DNA of 64,000 bases, taken from NCBI GenBank assembly GCA_030770545.1, contig CM061105.1, positions 2,711,001 through 2,775,000 of the forward strand, written 5' to 3'. Origin of the DNA: Macropodus opercularis (Eukaryota; Chordata; Actinopteri; Anabantiformes; Osphronemidae). This document shows, piece after piece, positions 1-11,632 of the stretch; position 1 is the first letter of the stretch; each line of letters starts with the position of its first letter. Under the pieces are notes generated by a model. The model had not been told where the DNA came from. It saw only the letters and a list, made by a program, of their open reading frames with translations, and ran no database searches. Position numbers and translations under genes: made by a program.

Positions 1-3000
1 GAAATGATCCAAATACATCCCTTAAGCAGGCAAACACCTTTAAAATGCATTTAAATGACTTTAACCAAAGTAGTGTTCTTTGGCATCAAATGCACAGAAC
101 AGGCCATTCTAAGCGTTTTCGCACTGTTTCCAGCTTCAGTATTTCTTTAAGCTGCTGCATCTTAATTCAAGCAATAGCAATGAAGGTTTTGTGCTAGAAA
201 TGATCCAAATACATCCCTGAAGAAGGCAAACACCTTTTAAATGCTTTGAAATCACTTTAACCAAAGTAGTGTTCTTTGGCATCAAATGCACAGAACAGGC
301 CATTCTAAGCGTTTTCGCACTGTTTCCAGCCTCAGTATTTCTTTAAGCTGCTGCATCTTAATTCAAGCAATAGCAATGAAGGTTTTGTGCTAGAAATGAT
401 CCAAATACATCCCTGAAGAAGGCAAACACCTTTTAAATGCTTTGAAATCACTTTGACAAAAGTAGTGTCCTTTTGGTCTGAAATGCACAGAACAGGCCAT
501 TAAGCGTTTTCGCACTGTTTCCAGCCAAAGTGGTTCTTTAAGCTGCTGCATCTTAATGCAAACAATGGCAATGAAGTTTTTGTGCTAGATAGGATCTAAA
601 TACATCCCTGAAGACGACAAACACCTTTAAAATGCTTTGAAATCACTTTGACAAAAGTAGTGTTCTTTGGTCTGAAATGCACAGAACAGGCCATTAAGCG
701 TTTTCGCACTGTTTCCAGCCTCAGTATTTCTTTAAGCTGCTGCATCTTAATTCAAGCAATAGCAATGAAGGTTTTGTGCTAGAAATGATCCAAATACATC
801 CCTGAAGAAGGCAAACACCTTTTAAATGCTTTGAAATCACTTTGACAAAAGTAGTGTCCTTTTGGTCTGAAATGCACAGAACAGGCCATTAAGCGTTTTC
901 GCACTGTTTCCAGCCAAAGTGGTTCTTTAAGCTGCTGCATCTTAATGCAAACAATGGCAATGAAGTTTTTGTGCTAGATAGGATCTAAATACATCCCTGA
1001 AGACGACAAACACCTTTAAAATGCTTTGAAATCACTTTGACAAAAGTAGTGTTCTTTGGTCTGAAATGCACAGAACAGGCCATTAAGCGTTTTCGCACTG
1101 TTTCCAGCCCAAGTGATTCTTTAAGCTGCTGCATATTAATGCAAGCAGTGGCAATGAAGTTTTTGTGCTAGATATGATCCAAATACATCCCTGAAGAAGG
1201 CAAACACCTTTAAAATGCATTTAAATCACTTTGTTCAAAGTACTGTTCTTTTGGTCTGAAATGCACAGAACAGGCCATTCTAAGCGTTTTCGCACTGTTT
1301 CCAGCCTCAGTATTTCTTTAAGCTGCTGCATCTTAATTCAAGCAATAGCAATGAAGGTTTTGTGCTAGAAATGATCCAAATACATCCCTGAACAAGGCAA
1401 ACACCTTTAAAATGCATTTAAATCACTTTAACCAAAGTAGTGTTCTTTGGCATCAAATGCACAGAACAGGCCATTCTAAGCGTTTTCACACTGTTTCCAG
1501 CCCAAGTGATTCTTTAAGCTGCTGCATCTTAATGCAAACAATGGCAATGAAGTTTTTGTGCTAGATATGATCCAAATACATCCCTGAAGAAGGCAAACAC
1601 CTTTAAAATGCTTTGAAATCACTTTGACAAAAGTAGTGTGCTTTGGTCTAAAATGCACAGAAAAGGCCATTCTAAGCGTTTTCGCACTGTTTCCAGCCTC
1701 AGTATTTCTTTAAGCTGCTGCATCTTAATTCAAGCAATAGCAATGAAGGTTTTGTGCTAGAAATGATCCAAATACATCCCTTAAGCAGGCAAACACCTTT
1801 AAAATGCATTTAAATGACTTAATGCAAGCAGTGGCAATGAAGTTTTTGTGCTAGATATGATCCAAATACATCCCTGAAGAAGGCAAACACCTTTAAAATG
1901 CATTTAAATCACTTTGACAAAAGTAGTGTTCTTTGGTCTGAAATGCACAGAACAGGCCATTCTAAGCGTTTTCCCACTGTTTCCAGCCCAAGTGATTCTT
2001 TAAGCTGCTGCATCTTAATGCAAACAATGGCAATGAAGTTTTTGTGCTAGATATGATCTAAATACATCCCTGAAGAAGGCAAACACCTTTAAAATGCATT
2101 TAAATCACTTTAACCAAAGTAGTGTTCTTTGGTCTGAAATGCACAGAACAGGCCATTCTAAGCGTTTTCGCACTGTTTCCAGCCTCAGTATTTCTTTAGG
2201 CTGCTGCATCTTAATGCAAACAATGGCAATGAAGTTAGATATGATCCAAATACATCCCTGAAGAAGGCAAACACCTTTAAAATGCTTTGAAATCACTTTG
2301 ACAAAAGTAGTGTTCTTTGGTCTGAAATATGCAGAACAGGCCATTCTAAGCGTTTTCGCACTGTTTCCAGCCTCAGTATTTCTTTAAGCTGCTGCATCTT
2401 AATGCAAACAATGGCAATGAAGTTTTTGTGTTAGATATGTTCCAAATACATTCCTGAAGAAGTCAAACACCTTTAAAATGCTTTGAAATCACTTTGACAA
2501 AAGTAGTGTGCTTTGGTCTAAAATGCACAGAACAGGCCATTCTAAGCGTTTTCGCACTGTTTCCAGCCTCAGTATTTCTTTAAGCTGCTGCATCTTAATT
2601 CAAGCAATAGCAATGAAGGTTTTGTGCTAGAAATGATCCAAATACATCCCTGAACAAGGCAAACACCTTTAAAATGCATTTAAATCACTTTAACCAAAGT
2701 AGTGTTCTTTGGCATCAAATGCACAGAACAGGCCATTCTAAGCGTTTTCACACTGTTTCCAGCCCAAGTGATTCTTTAAGCTGCTGCATCTTAATGCAAA
2801 CAATGGCAATGAAGTTTTTGTGCTAGATATGATCCAAATACATCCCTGAAGAAGGCAAACACCTTTAAAATGCTTTGAAATCACTTTGACAAAAGTAGTG
2901 TGCTTTGGTCTAAAATGCACAGAACAGGCCATTCTAAGCGTTTTCGCACTGTTTCCAGCCTCAGTATTTCTTTAAGCTGCTGCATCTTAATTCAAGCAAT

Positions 3001-6000
3001 AGCAATGAAGATTTTGTGCTAGAAATGATCCAAATACATCCCTTAAGCAGGCAAACACCTTTAAAATGCATTTAAATGACTTTAACCAAAGTAGTGTTCT
3101 TTGGCATCAAATGCACAGAACAGGCCATTCTAAGCGTTTTCGCACTGTTTCCAGCTTCAGTATTTCTTTAAGCTGCTGCATCTTAATGCAAACAATGGCA
3201 ATGAAGTTTTTGTGCTAGATATGTTCCAAATACATCCCTGAAGAAGGCAAGCACCTTTAAAATGCTTTGAAATCACTTTGACAAAAGTAGTGTCCTTATG
3301 GTCTGAACAGGCCATTCTAAGCGTTTTCGCACTGTTTCCAGCCTCAGTATTTCTTTAAGCTGCTGCATCTTAATTCAAGCAATAGCAATGAAGGTTTTGT
3401 GCTAGAAATGATCCAAATACATCCCTGAAGAAGGCAAACACCTTTAAAATGCTTTGAAATCACTTTGACAAAAGTAGTGTCCTTTTGGTCTGAAATGCAC
3501 AGAACAGGCCATTAAGCGTTTTCGCACTGTTTCCAGCCAAAGTGGTTCTTTAAGCTGCTGCATCTTAATGCAAGCAGTGGCAATGAAGTTTTTGTGCTAG
3601 ATTTGATCCAAATACATCCCTGAAGAAGGCAAACACCTTTAAAATGCTTTGAAATCACTTTAACCAAAGTAGTGTTCTTTGGCATCAAATGCACAGAACA
3701 GGCCATTCTAAGCGTTTTCGCACTGTTTCCAGCCTCAGTATTTCTTTAAGCTGCTGCATCTTAGTTCAAGCAATAGCAATGAAGGTTGTGTGCTAGAAAT
3801 GATCCAAATACATCCCTGAAGACGGCAAACACCTTTAAAATGCATTTAAATCACTTTTACTAAAGTAGTGTTCTTTGGCATCAAATGCACAGAACAGGCC
3901 ATTCTAAGCGTTTTCGCACTGTTTCGAGCCTCAGTATTTCTTTAAGCTGCTGCATATTAATGCAAGCAGTGGCAATGAAGTTTTTGTGCTAGATATGATC
4001 CAAATACATCCCTGAAGAAGGCAAACACCTTTAAAATGCATTTAAATCACTTTGACAAAAGTAGTGTTCTTTGGTCTGAAATGCACAGAACAGGCCATTC
4101 TAAGCGTTTTCCCACTGTTTCCAGCCCAAGTGATTCTTTAAGCTGCTGCATCTTAATGCAAACAATGGCAATGAAGTTTTTGTGCTAGATATGATCTAAA
4201 TACATCCCTGAAGAAGGCAAACACCTTTAAAATGCATTTAAATCACTTTAACCAAAGTAGTGTTCTTTGGCATCAAATGCACAGAACAAGCCATTCTAAT
4301 CGTTTCCGTACTGTTTCCAGCCTCAGTATTTCTTTAAGCTGCTGCATCTTAATGCAAACAATGGCAATGAAGTTTTTGTGCTAGATATGATCTAAATACA
4401 TCCCTGAAGACGACAAACACCTTTAAAATGCTTTGAAATCACTTTGACAAAAGTAGTGTTCTTTGGTCTGAAATGCACAGAACAGGCCATTCTAAGCGTT
4501 TTCGCACTGTTTCCAGCCTCAGTATTTCTTTAGGCTGCTGCATCTTAATGCAAACAATGGCAATGAAGTTTTTGTGCTAGATATGATCCAAATACATCCC
4601 TGAAGAAGGCAAACACCTTTAAAATGCTTTGAAATCACTTTGACAAAAGTAGTGTGCTTTGGTCTGAAATATGCAGAACAGGCCATTCTAAGCGTTTTCG
4701 CACTGTTTCCAGCCTCAGTATTTCTTTAAGCTGCTGCATCTTAATGCAAACAATGGCAATGAAGTTTTTGTGCTAGATATGATCTAAATACATCCCTGAA
4801 GACGACAAACACCTTTAAAATGCTTTGAAATCACTTTGACAAAAGTAGTGTTCTTTGGTCTGAAATGCACAGAACAGGCCATTCTAAGCGTTTTCGCACT
4901 GTTTCCAGCCTCAGTATTTCTTTAAGCTGCTGCATCTTAATTCAAGCAATAGCAATGAAGGTTTTGTGCTAGAAATGATCCAAATACATCCCTGAAGAAG
5001 GCAAACACCTTTAAAATGCTTTGAAATCACTTTGACAAAAGTAGTGTCCTTATGGTCTGAACAGGCCATTCTAAGCGTTTTCGCACTGTTTCCAGCCTCA
5101 GTATTTCTTTAAGCTAAAAGTAGTGTCCTTTTGGTCTGAAATGCACAGAACAGGCCATTAAGCGTTTTCGCACTGTTTCCAGCCAAAGTATTTCTTTAAG
5201 CTGCTGCATCTTAATGCAAACAATGGCAATGAAGTTTTTGTGCTAGATATGATCTAAATACATCCCTGAACAAGGCAAACACCTTTAAAATGCATTGAAA
5301 TCACTTTGTTCAAAGTAGTTTTTTTGGTCTAAAATGCACAGAACAGGCCATTCTAAGCGTTTTCGCACTGTTTCCAGCCTCAGTATTTCTTTAAGCTGCT
5401 GCATCTTAATGCAAGCAATGGCAATGAAGTTTTTGTGCTAGATATGATCTAAATACATCCCTGAAGAAGGCAAACACCTTTAAAATGCTTTGAAATCACT
5501 TTGACAAAAGTAGTGTCCTTTTGGTCTGAAATGCACAGAACAGGCCATTAAGCGTTTTCGCACTGTTTCCAGCCAAAGTGATTCTTTAAGCTGCTGCATC
5601 TTAATGCAAACAATGGCAATGAAGTTTTTGTGCTAGATATGATCTAAATACATCCCTGAAGACGACAAACACCTTTAAAATGCTTTGAAATCACTTTGAC
5701 AAAAGTAGTGTTCTTTGGTCTGAAATGCACAGAACAGGCCATTAAGCGTTTTCGCACTGTTTCCAGCCCAAGTGATTCTTTAAGCTGCTGCATCTTAATG
5801 CAAACAATGGCAATGAAGTTTTTGTGCTAGATATGATCTAAATACATCCCCGAAGAAGGCAAACACCTTTAAAATGCATTTAAATCACTTTGTTCAAAGT
5901 ACTGTTCTTTTGGTCTGAAATGCACAGAACAGGCCATTCTAAGCGTTTTCGCACTGTTTCCAGCCTCAGTATTTCTTTAAGCTGCTGCATCTTAATGCAA

Positions 6001-9000
6001 ACAATGGCAATGAAGTTTTTGTGCTAGATATGATCTAAATACATCCCTGAAGACGGCAAACACCTTTAAAATGCATTTAAATCACTTTAACCAAAGTAGT
6101 GTTCTTTGGCATCAAATGCACAGAACAGGCCATTCTAAGCGTTTTCGCACTGTTTCCAGCCTCAGTATTTCTTTAAGCTGCTGCATTGCAATGCAAGCAA
6201 TGGCAATGAAGTTTTTGTGCTAGATATGATACAAATACATCCCTGAAGAAGGCAAACACCTTTAAAATGCTTTGAAATCACTTTAACCAAAGTAGTGTTC
6301 TTTGGCATCAAATGCACAGAACAGGCCATTCTAAGCGTTTTCGCACTGTTTCCAGCTTCAGTATTTCTTTAAGCTGCTGCATCTTAATGCAAGCAATGGC
6401 AATGAAGTTTTTGTACTAGATATGATCCAAATACATCCCTGAAGAAGGCAAACGCCTTTAAAATGCTTTGAAATCACTTTGACAAAAGTAGTGTTCTTTG
6501 GTCTGAAATGCACAGAACAGGCCATTCTAAGCGTTTTCCCACTGTTTCCAGCCCAAGTGATTCTTTAAGCTGCTGCATCTTAATGCAAGCAATGGCAATG
6601 AAGTTTTTGTGTTAGATATGTTCCAAATACATCCCTGAAGAAGGCAAACACATTTTAAAATGCTTTGAAATCACTTTGACAAAAGTAGTGCTTTGGTCTA
6701 AAATGCACAGAACAGGCCATTCTAAGCGTTTTCGCACTGTTTCCAGCCTCAGTATTTCTTTAAGCTGCTGCATCTTAATTCAAGCAATAGCAATGAAGGT
6801 TTTGTGCAGGAAATGATCCAAATACATCCCTGAAGAAGGCAAACACCTTTAAAATGCATTTAAATCACTTTAACCAAAGAAGTGTTCTTTGGCATCAAAT
6901 GCACAGAACAGGCCATTCTAAGCGTTTTCCCACTGTTTCCAGCCCAAGTGATTCTTTAAGCTGCTGCATCTTAATGCAAACAATGGCAATGAAGTTTTTG
7001 TGCTAGATATGATCTAAATACATCCCTGAACAAGGCAAACACCTTTAAAATGCATTGAAATCACTTTAACCAAAGTAGTGTTCGTTGGCATCAAATGCAC
7101 AGAACAGGCCATTCTAAGCGTTTTCGCACTGTTTCCAGCTTCAGTATTTCTTTAAGCTGCTGCATCTTAATGCAAGCAATGGCAATGAAGTTTTTGTGCT
7201 AGATATGATCCAAATACATCCCTGAAGAAGGCAAACACCTTTAAAACGCTTTGAAATCACTTTGACAAAAGTAGTGTCCTTTTGGTCTGAAATGCACAGA
7301 ACAGGCCATTAAGCGTTTTCGCACTGTTTCCAGCCCAAGTGATTCTTTAAGCAGCTGCATCTTAATGCAAACAATGGCAATGAAGTTTTTGTGCTAGATA
7401 TGATCTAAATACATCCCCGAAGAAGGCAAACACCTTTAAAATGCATTTAAATCAATTTAACTAAAGTAGTGTTCTTTGGCATCAAATGCACAGAACAGGC
7501 CATTCTAAGCGTTTTCCCACTGTTTCCAGGCTCAGTATTTCTTTAAGCTGCTGCATCTTAATGCAAGCAATGGCAATGAAGTTTTTGTGCTAGATATGAT
7601 ACAAATACATCCCTGAAGAAGGCAAACACCTTTAAAATGCATTTAAATCACTTTAACCAAAGTAGTGTTCTTTGGCATCAAATGCACAGAACAGGCCATT
7701 CTAAGCGTTTTCGCACTGTTTCCAGCTTCAGTATTTCTTTAAGCTGCTGCATCTTAATGCAAACAATGGCAATGAAGTTTTTGTGCTAGATATGATTCAA
7801 ATACATCCCTGAAGAAGGCAAACACCTTTAAAATGCTTTGAAATCACTTTGACAAAAGTAGTGTCCTTATGGTCTGAACAGGCCATTCTAAGCGTTTTCC
7901 CACTGTTTCTAGCCCAAGTGATTCTTTAAGCTGCTGCATCTTAATGCAAACAATGGCAATGAAGTTTTTGTGCTAGATATGATCTAAATACATCCCTGAA
8001 CAAGGAAAACACATTTGAAATGCTTTGAAATCACTTTGACAAACGTAGTGTCATTTTGGTCTGATATGCACAGAACAGGCTATTAAGCGTTTTCGCACTG
8101 TTTCCAGCCCAAGTGATTCTTTAAGCTGCTGCATCTTAATGCAAGCAATGGCAATGAAGTTTTTGTGTTAGATATGTTCCAAATACATCCCTGAAGAAGG
8201 CAAACACATTTTAAAATGCTTTGAAATCACTTTGACAAAAGTAGTGTTCTTTGGCATCAAATGCACAGAACAGGCCATTCTAAGCGTTTTCGCACTGTTT
8301 CCAGCTTCAGTATTTCTTTAAGCTGCTGCATCTTAATGCAAGCAATGGCAATGAAGTTTTTGTGCTAGATATGATCTAAATACATCCCTGAACAAAGCAA
8401 ACACCTTTAAAATGCATTTAAATCAATTTAACTAAAGTAGTGTTCTTTGGCATCAAATGCACAGAACAGGCCATTCTAAGCGTTTTCGCACTGTTTCCAG
8501 CTTCAGTATTTCTTTAAGCTGCTGCATCTTAATGCAAGCAATGGCAATGAAGTTTTTGTGCTAGATATGATCTAAATACATCCCTGAACAAGGAAAACAC
8601 ATTTGAAATGCTTTGAAATCACTTTGACAAACGTAGTGTTCTATGGTCTAAAATGCATAGAACAGGCCATTCATGCTGCATCTTAATGCAAGCAATGGCA
8701 ATGAAGTTTTTGTGCTAGATATGATCTAAATACATCCCTGAAGAAGGCAAACACCTTTAAAATGCTTTGAAATCACTTTGACAAAAGTAGTGTACTTTTG
8801 GTCTGAAATGCACAGAACAGGACATTAAGCGTTTTCGCACTGTTTCCAGCCCAAGTGATTCTTTAAGCTGCTGCATCTTAATGCAAACAATGGCAATGAA
8901 GTTTTTGTGCTAGATATGATCCAAATACATCCCTGAAGAAGACAAACACCTTTAAAATGCTTTGAAATCACTTTGACAAACGTAGTGTTCTTTGGTCTAA

Positions 9001-10372
9001 AATGCACAGAACAGGCCATTCTAAGCGTTTTCCCACTGTTTCCAGCCTCAGTATTTCTTTAAGCTGCTGCATCTTAATGCAAGCAATGGCAATGAAGTTT
9101 TTGTGCTAGATATGATACAAATACATCCCTGAAGAAGGCAAACACCTTTAAAATGCTTTGAAATCACTTTGACAAAAGTAGTGTCATTTTGGTCTGAAAT
9201 GCACAGAACAGGCCATTAAGCGTTTTCGCACTGTTTCCAGCCCAAGTGATTCTTTAAGCTGCTGCATCTTAATGCAAGCAATGGCAATAAAGTTTTTGTG
9301 CTAGATATGTTCAAAATCCATCCCTGAAGCAGGTAAACACCTTTAAAATGCATTTACTTTACTTTGAACAAAAAGTGTTTTTTGGTCTGAAATGCACAAA
9401 ACAGGCCATTCTAAGCGTTTTCGCTTTGTTTCCAGCCTCAGTAATTGTTTAAGCTGCTGCATCTTAATGCAAGCAATGGCAATAAAGTTTTTGTGCTAGA
9501 TATGATCCAAATACATCCCTGAAGCAGGTAAACACCTTTAAAATGCATTTACTTTGAACAAAGTTGTGTCTTGTGGTCTGAAATGCACAGAACAGGCCCT
9601 TCTAAGCGTTTTCGCACTGTTTCCAACCTCAGTATTTCTTTAAGCTGCTGCATCTTAATGCAAGCAATGGCAATGAAGTTTTTGTGCTAGATATGTTCCA
9701 AATACATCCCTGAAAAAAGCAAACACCTTTAAAATGCTTTGAAATCAATTTGACTAAAGTAGTGTTCATTTGGTCTGAAATGCACAGAACAGGCCATTCT
9801 AAGCGTTTTCGCACTGTTTCCAGCCTCAGTATTTCTTTAAGCTGCTGAATCTTAATGGAGGCAATGGCAATGAAGTTTTTGTGCTAAATATGATCCAAAA
9901 ACATCCCTGAAGAAGGCAAAGACCTTTAAAATGCATTTAAATCACTGTGTTTAAAGTACTTTTCTTTAGGTCTGAAATGCACTGAACAGGCCATTCTAAG
10001 CGTTTTCGCACTGTTTCCAGCCTCAGTATTTCTTTAAGCTGCTGAATCTTAATGGAGGCAATGGCAATAAAGTTTTTGTGCTAGATATGATCCAAATACA
10101 TCCCTGAACAGGCAAACACCTTTAAAATGCATTGAAATCACTTTGTTCAAAGTAGTTTGCTTTTGGTCTGAAATGCACAGATCAGACCATTCTAAGCGTT
10201 TTTTCACTGTTTACAGCCTCAGTGATGCTTTAAGCTTCTGTTTCCTAATGCAAGCAATGGCAATGAAGTTTTTGTGCTAGATATGATCCAAATACATCCC
10301 TGAAGCTGGCAAACACCTTTAAAATGCATTTAAATCACTTTAAATCGCACTGTTTCCAGCCTCAGTATTTCT
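1..10372 (+). repeat. Satellite array, block A (about 196-bp monomer)
   Basis: Head-to-tail copies of an AT-rich unit of about 196 bp fill this block without spacers. Every unit shows the same landmarks: ATGATCCAAATACATCCCTG, then CAAACACCTTTAAAATGC, an ATCACTTT-AAAGTAGTG segment, GAAATGCACAGAACAGGCCA, AGCGTTTTCGCACTGTTTCC, and TTTCTTTAAGCTGCTGCATC. Several monomer types are mixed: GGCATCAAATGC versus GGTCTGAAATGC, CATTCTAAGCG versus CATTAAGCG (2-bp deletion), and TTTGACAAAAG versus TTTAACCAAAG. Local dimer duplications occur, for example the rare GATAGGATCTAAAT near 587 recurs near 976. Some units are truncated or chimeric (near 1,815, 5,115, 8,673 and 10,344). The array continues beyond the left edge. 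No protein is expected from it; the 60-80 codon open frames are a by-product of the monomer sequence. Confidence 0.97.
9277..9822 (+). repeat. Three-monomer satellite block shared with 22,787-23,332
   Basis: This stretch carries unusual variants in a fixed order: TTCAAAATCCATCCC, a shortened AACAAAAAGTGTTTTTTGG segment, CAGTAATTGTTTAAG, and CCTGAAAAAAGCAAACACC. The same order and essentially the same bases occur at 22,787-23,332, 13,510 bp to the right and on the other side of the piggyBac insertion. Neighbouring monomers differ far more from each other. This points to copying of a multi-monomer segment within the array. Confidence 0.85.
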
Positions 10373-10376
10373 TTAA
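10373..10376. repeat. piggyBac target-site duplication TTAA (left copy)
   Basis: The monomer segment TTTCTTTAAGCTGCTGC is split at its TTAA. The left half ends here and the right half resumes with TTAA at 11,629-11,632. Duplication of exactly TTAA is the hallmark of piggyBac integration. Confidence 0.9.
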
Positions 10377-11628
10377 CCCTTGTATTATGTTGAAAAAAAA
10401 TCACATTGATTATGTTGCGGGTCATTTTGATAAGATAAATACATACAATACAATTTCAATCTCCAGAACTATTTGGAAGAACTATTTCGTTAAAGTTTTT
10501 CCTTCTTAACAAAATAATTTCTTTTTTTAACTTTTTAACATTTTCTCAGATTTTCAATGTGCAACATTTTCAATGTTGTTCACATGATGGGCATAATGTA
10601 ACTGTGTGCTTCCTGCAGATATAATTCTTGCATTTCACAGAAAAGGTGTTTGTTTTACTGACCTTTTGGGAGGGACCGACTTGGCATCTCTTCCGTTTCT
10701 TTACACCTGGATCCACTGCATTCCATAGACTTGCAGTTGCTTCTCCCTTTGACCTGTATACTCCAGCTAATATCAGAATTCCAAAATAATCATGCAAGTC
10801 AGTCTGATCCAGTGGCTTCCATTTCTCTTGAAATTCACGTCTCCCCTCCAAGTTAGTCATGTCGAGTATAATCCTCTCTATCGGTGGGGATAAGAAGAGC
10901 TCAAATGCTGATTGAATATCATCAACTCGTGTGACGGCAAATCTTGTAGGACCAAGAATCATTTTGATGACATTGGAAGATGACAGTCTGCCTCGGCTTT
11001 GGTGTGGCCATGTTGACCATTTTATATTACCGTCTTTAGATATCCATGTCCCCTCTGTGGACGATGATTGTTGCGTTCCGTGGTTTTCATCTGCGGCGGC
11101 AGACTCCTCTTCCGAATCCTCCTCATCGTAAGAAAATTGGCAGTCAGGATCATCAATAACATTGTCCTCCGTCTCTGAAAGATCCTCTGTCTCTGATATC
11201 TCTTCTTCTTCGTCACTATCCCAGTTAAAAATCTCTGATAAAACCTTTTCAGCTGAAAACCTTCTGGAGCTCATTTTTGGTGTGTTTCTCGAAGAGATGA
11301 CATGAGAACAGTGACAAGGAAAAGGGTGGGAACGTATGTCCCGTACCCACACCTGGGTCTTTGAGTCTAAATGCCTATTCAGAGGCAGTCAAAATACAAT
11401 TAACTAGGCAATCAAAACAAAGCACATCAAAGAGACATGGTTAATTTGTATAGAAACTCTGCACAGACATTCCAGGACACATCAAAGTGTCCATATTTTA
11501 CACACCAGTTCATGACCCCAGATGAGGAAAAGTCACCAACTTTCATGAAGAAAAAGAAAGGGTAACCAGTACTTTGATCAACACAAAACTGAAATGGGTC
11601 AAATACATAATTAACATAATAATAAAGG
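10377..11628 (-). mobile_element. Internally deleted piggyBac-type DNA transposon
   Basis: A 1,252-bp single-copy segment interrupts one satellite monomer. The left end begins CCCTTGTATTATGTTG directly after TTAA. The right end, read on the minus strand, begins CCTTTATTATTATGTT directly after TTAA. The ends are imperfect inverted repeats, and the CC(C/T)T start is typical of piggyBac elements. Inside is a minus-strand transposase remnant (see the separate entry) that lacks the catalytic core. The element is therefore non-autonomous and could move only with a transposase supplied from elsewhere. It is far shorter than an intact piggyBac (about 2.3 kb or more). Confidence 0.88.
10570..11274 (-). 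pseudogene. piggyBac transposase remnant: N-terminus fused to C-terminal Cys-rich domain
   Basis: An open frame of about 234 codons starts at the ATG at 11,272-11,274 (MSSRRFSAEKVL); the frame is open further upstream but only from a GTG. Residues 1 to about 70 are rich in Asp, Glu and Ser, as in many piggyBac N-termini. From about residue 100 there is a stretch that resembles the start of the DDE_Tnp_1_7 family domain (FELFLSPP, TNLEGRREF, DYFGILILAGVYRSK). The frame then jumps to a C-terminal segment, VKCKNYICRKH, followed by LCPSC, which resembles the family's Cys/His-rich zinc-binding tail. The middle, with the three catalytic Asp residues, is missing, yet the frame is kept across the deletion. 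Transposition activity is therefore excluded. DNA binding to piggyBac ends by the tail is conceivable but unproven. The first CxxC pair of the tail looks damaged (RCQVG). Confidence 0.8.
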
Positions 11629-11632
11629 TTAA
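11629..11632. repeat. piggyBac target-site duplication TTAA (right copy)
   Basis: TTAA follows the right end of the element and is continuous with GCTGCTGCATCTTAATGC, the expected next part of the interrupted monomer. Removing the element and one TTAA restores an ordinary satellite unit junction. Confidence 0.9.

Noticed and set aside
1..10372. CRISPR-like array
   Set aside because: The period of about 196 bp has no unique spacers. It is an ordinary eukaryotic satellite.
10931..11216. Open frames on both strands across the piggyBac N-terminus
   Set aside because: They are shadows of the transposase remnant in its acidic, repetitive codon stretch.
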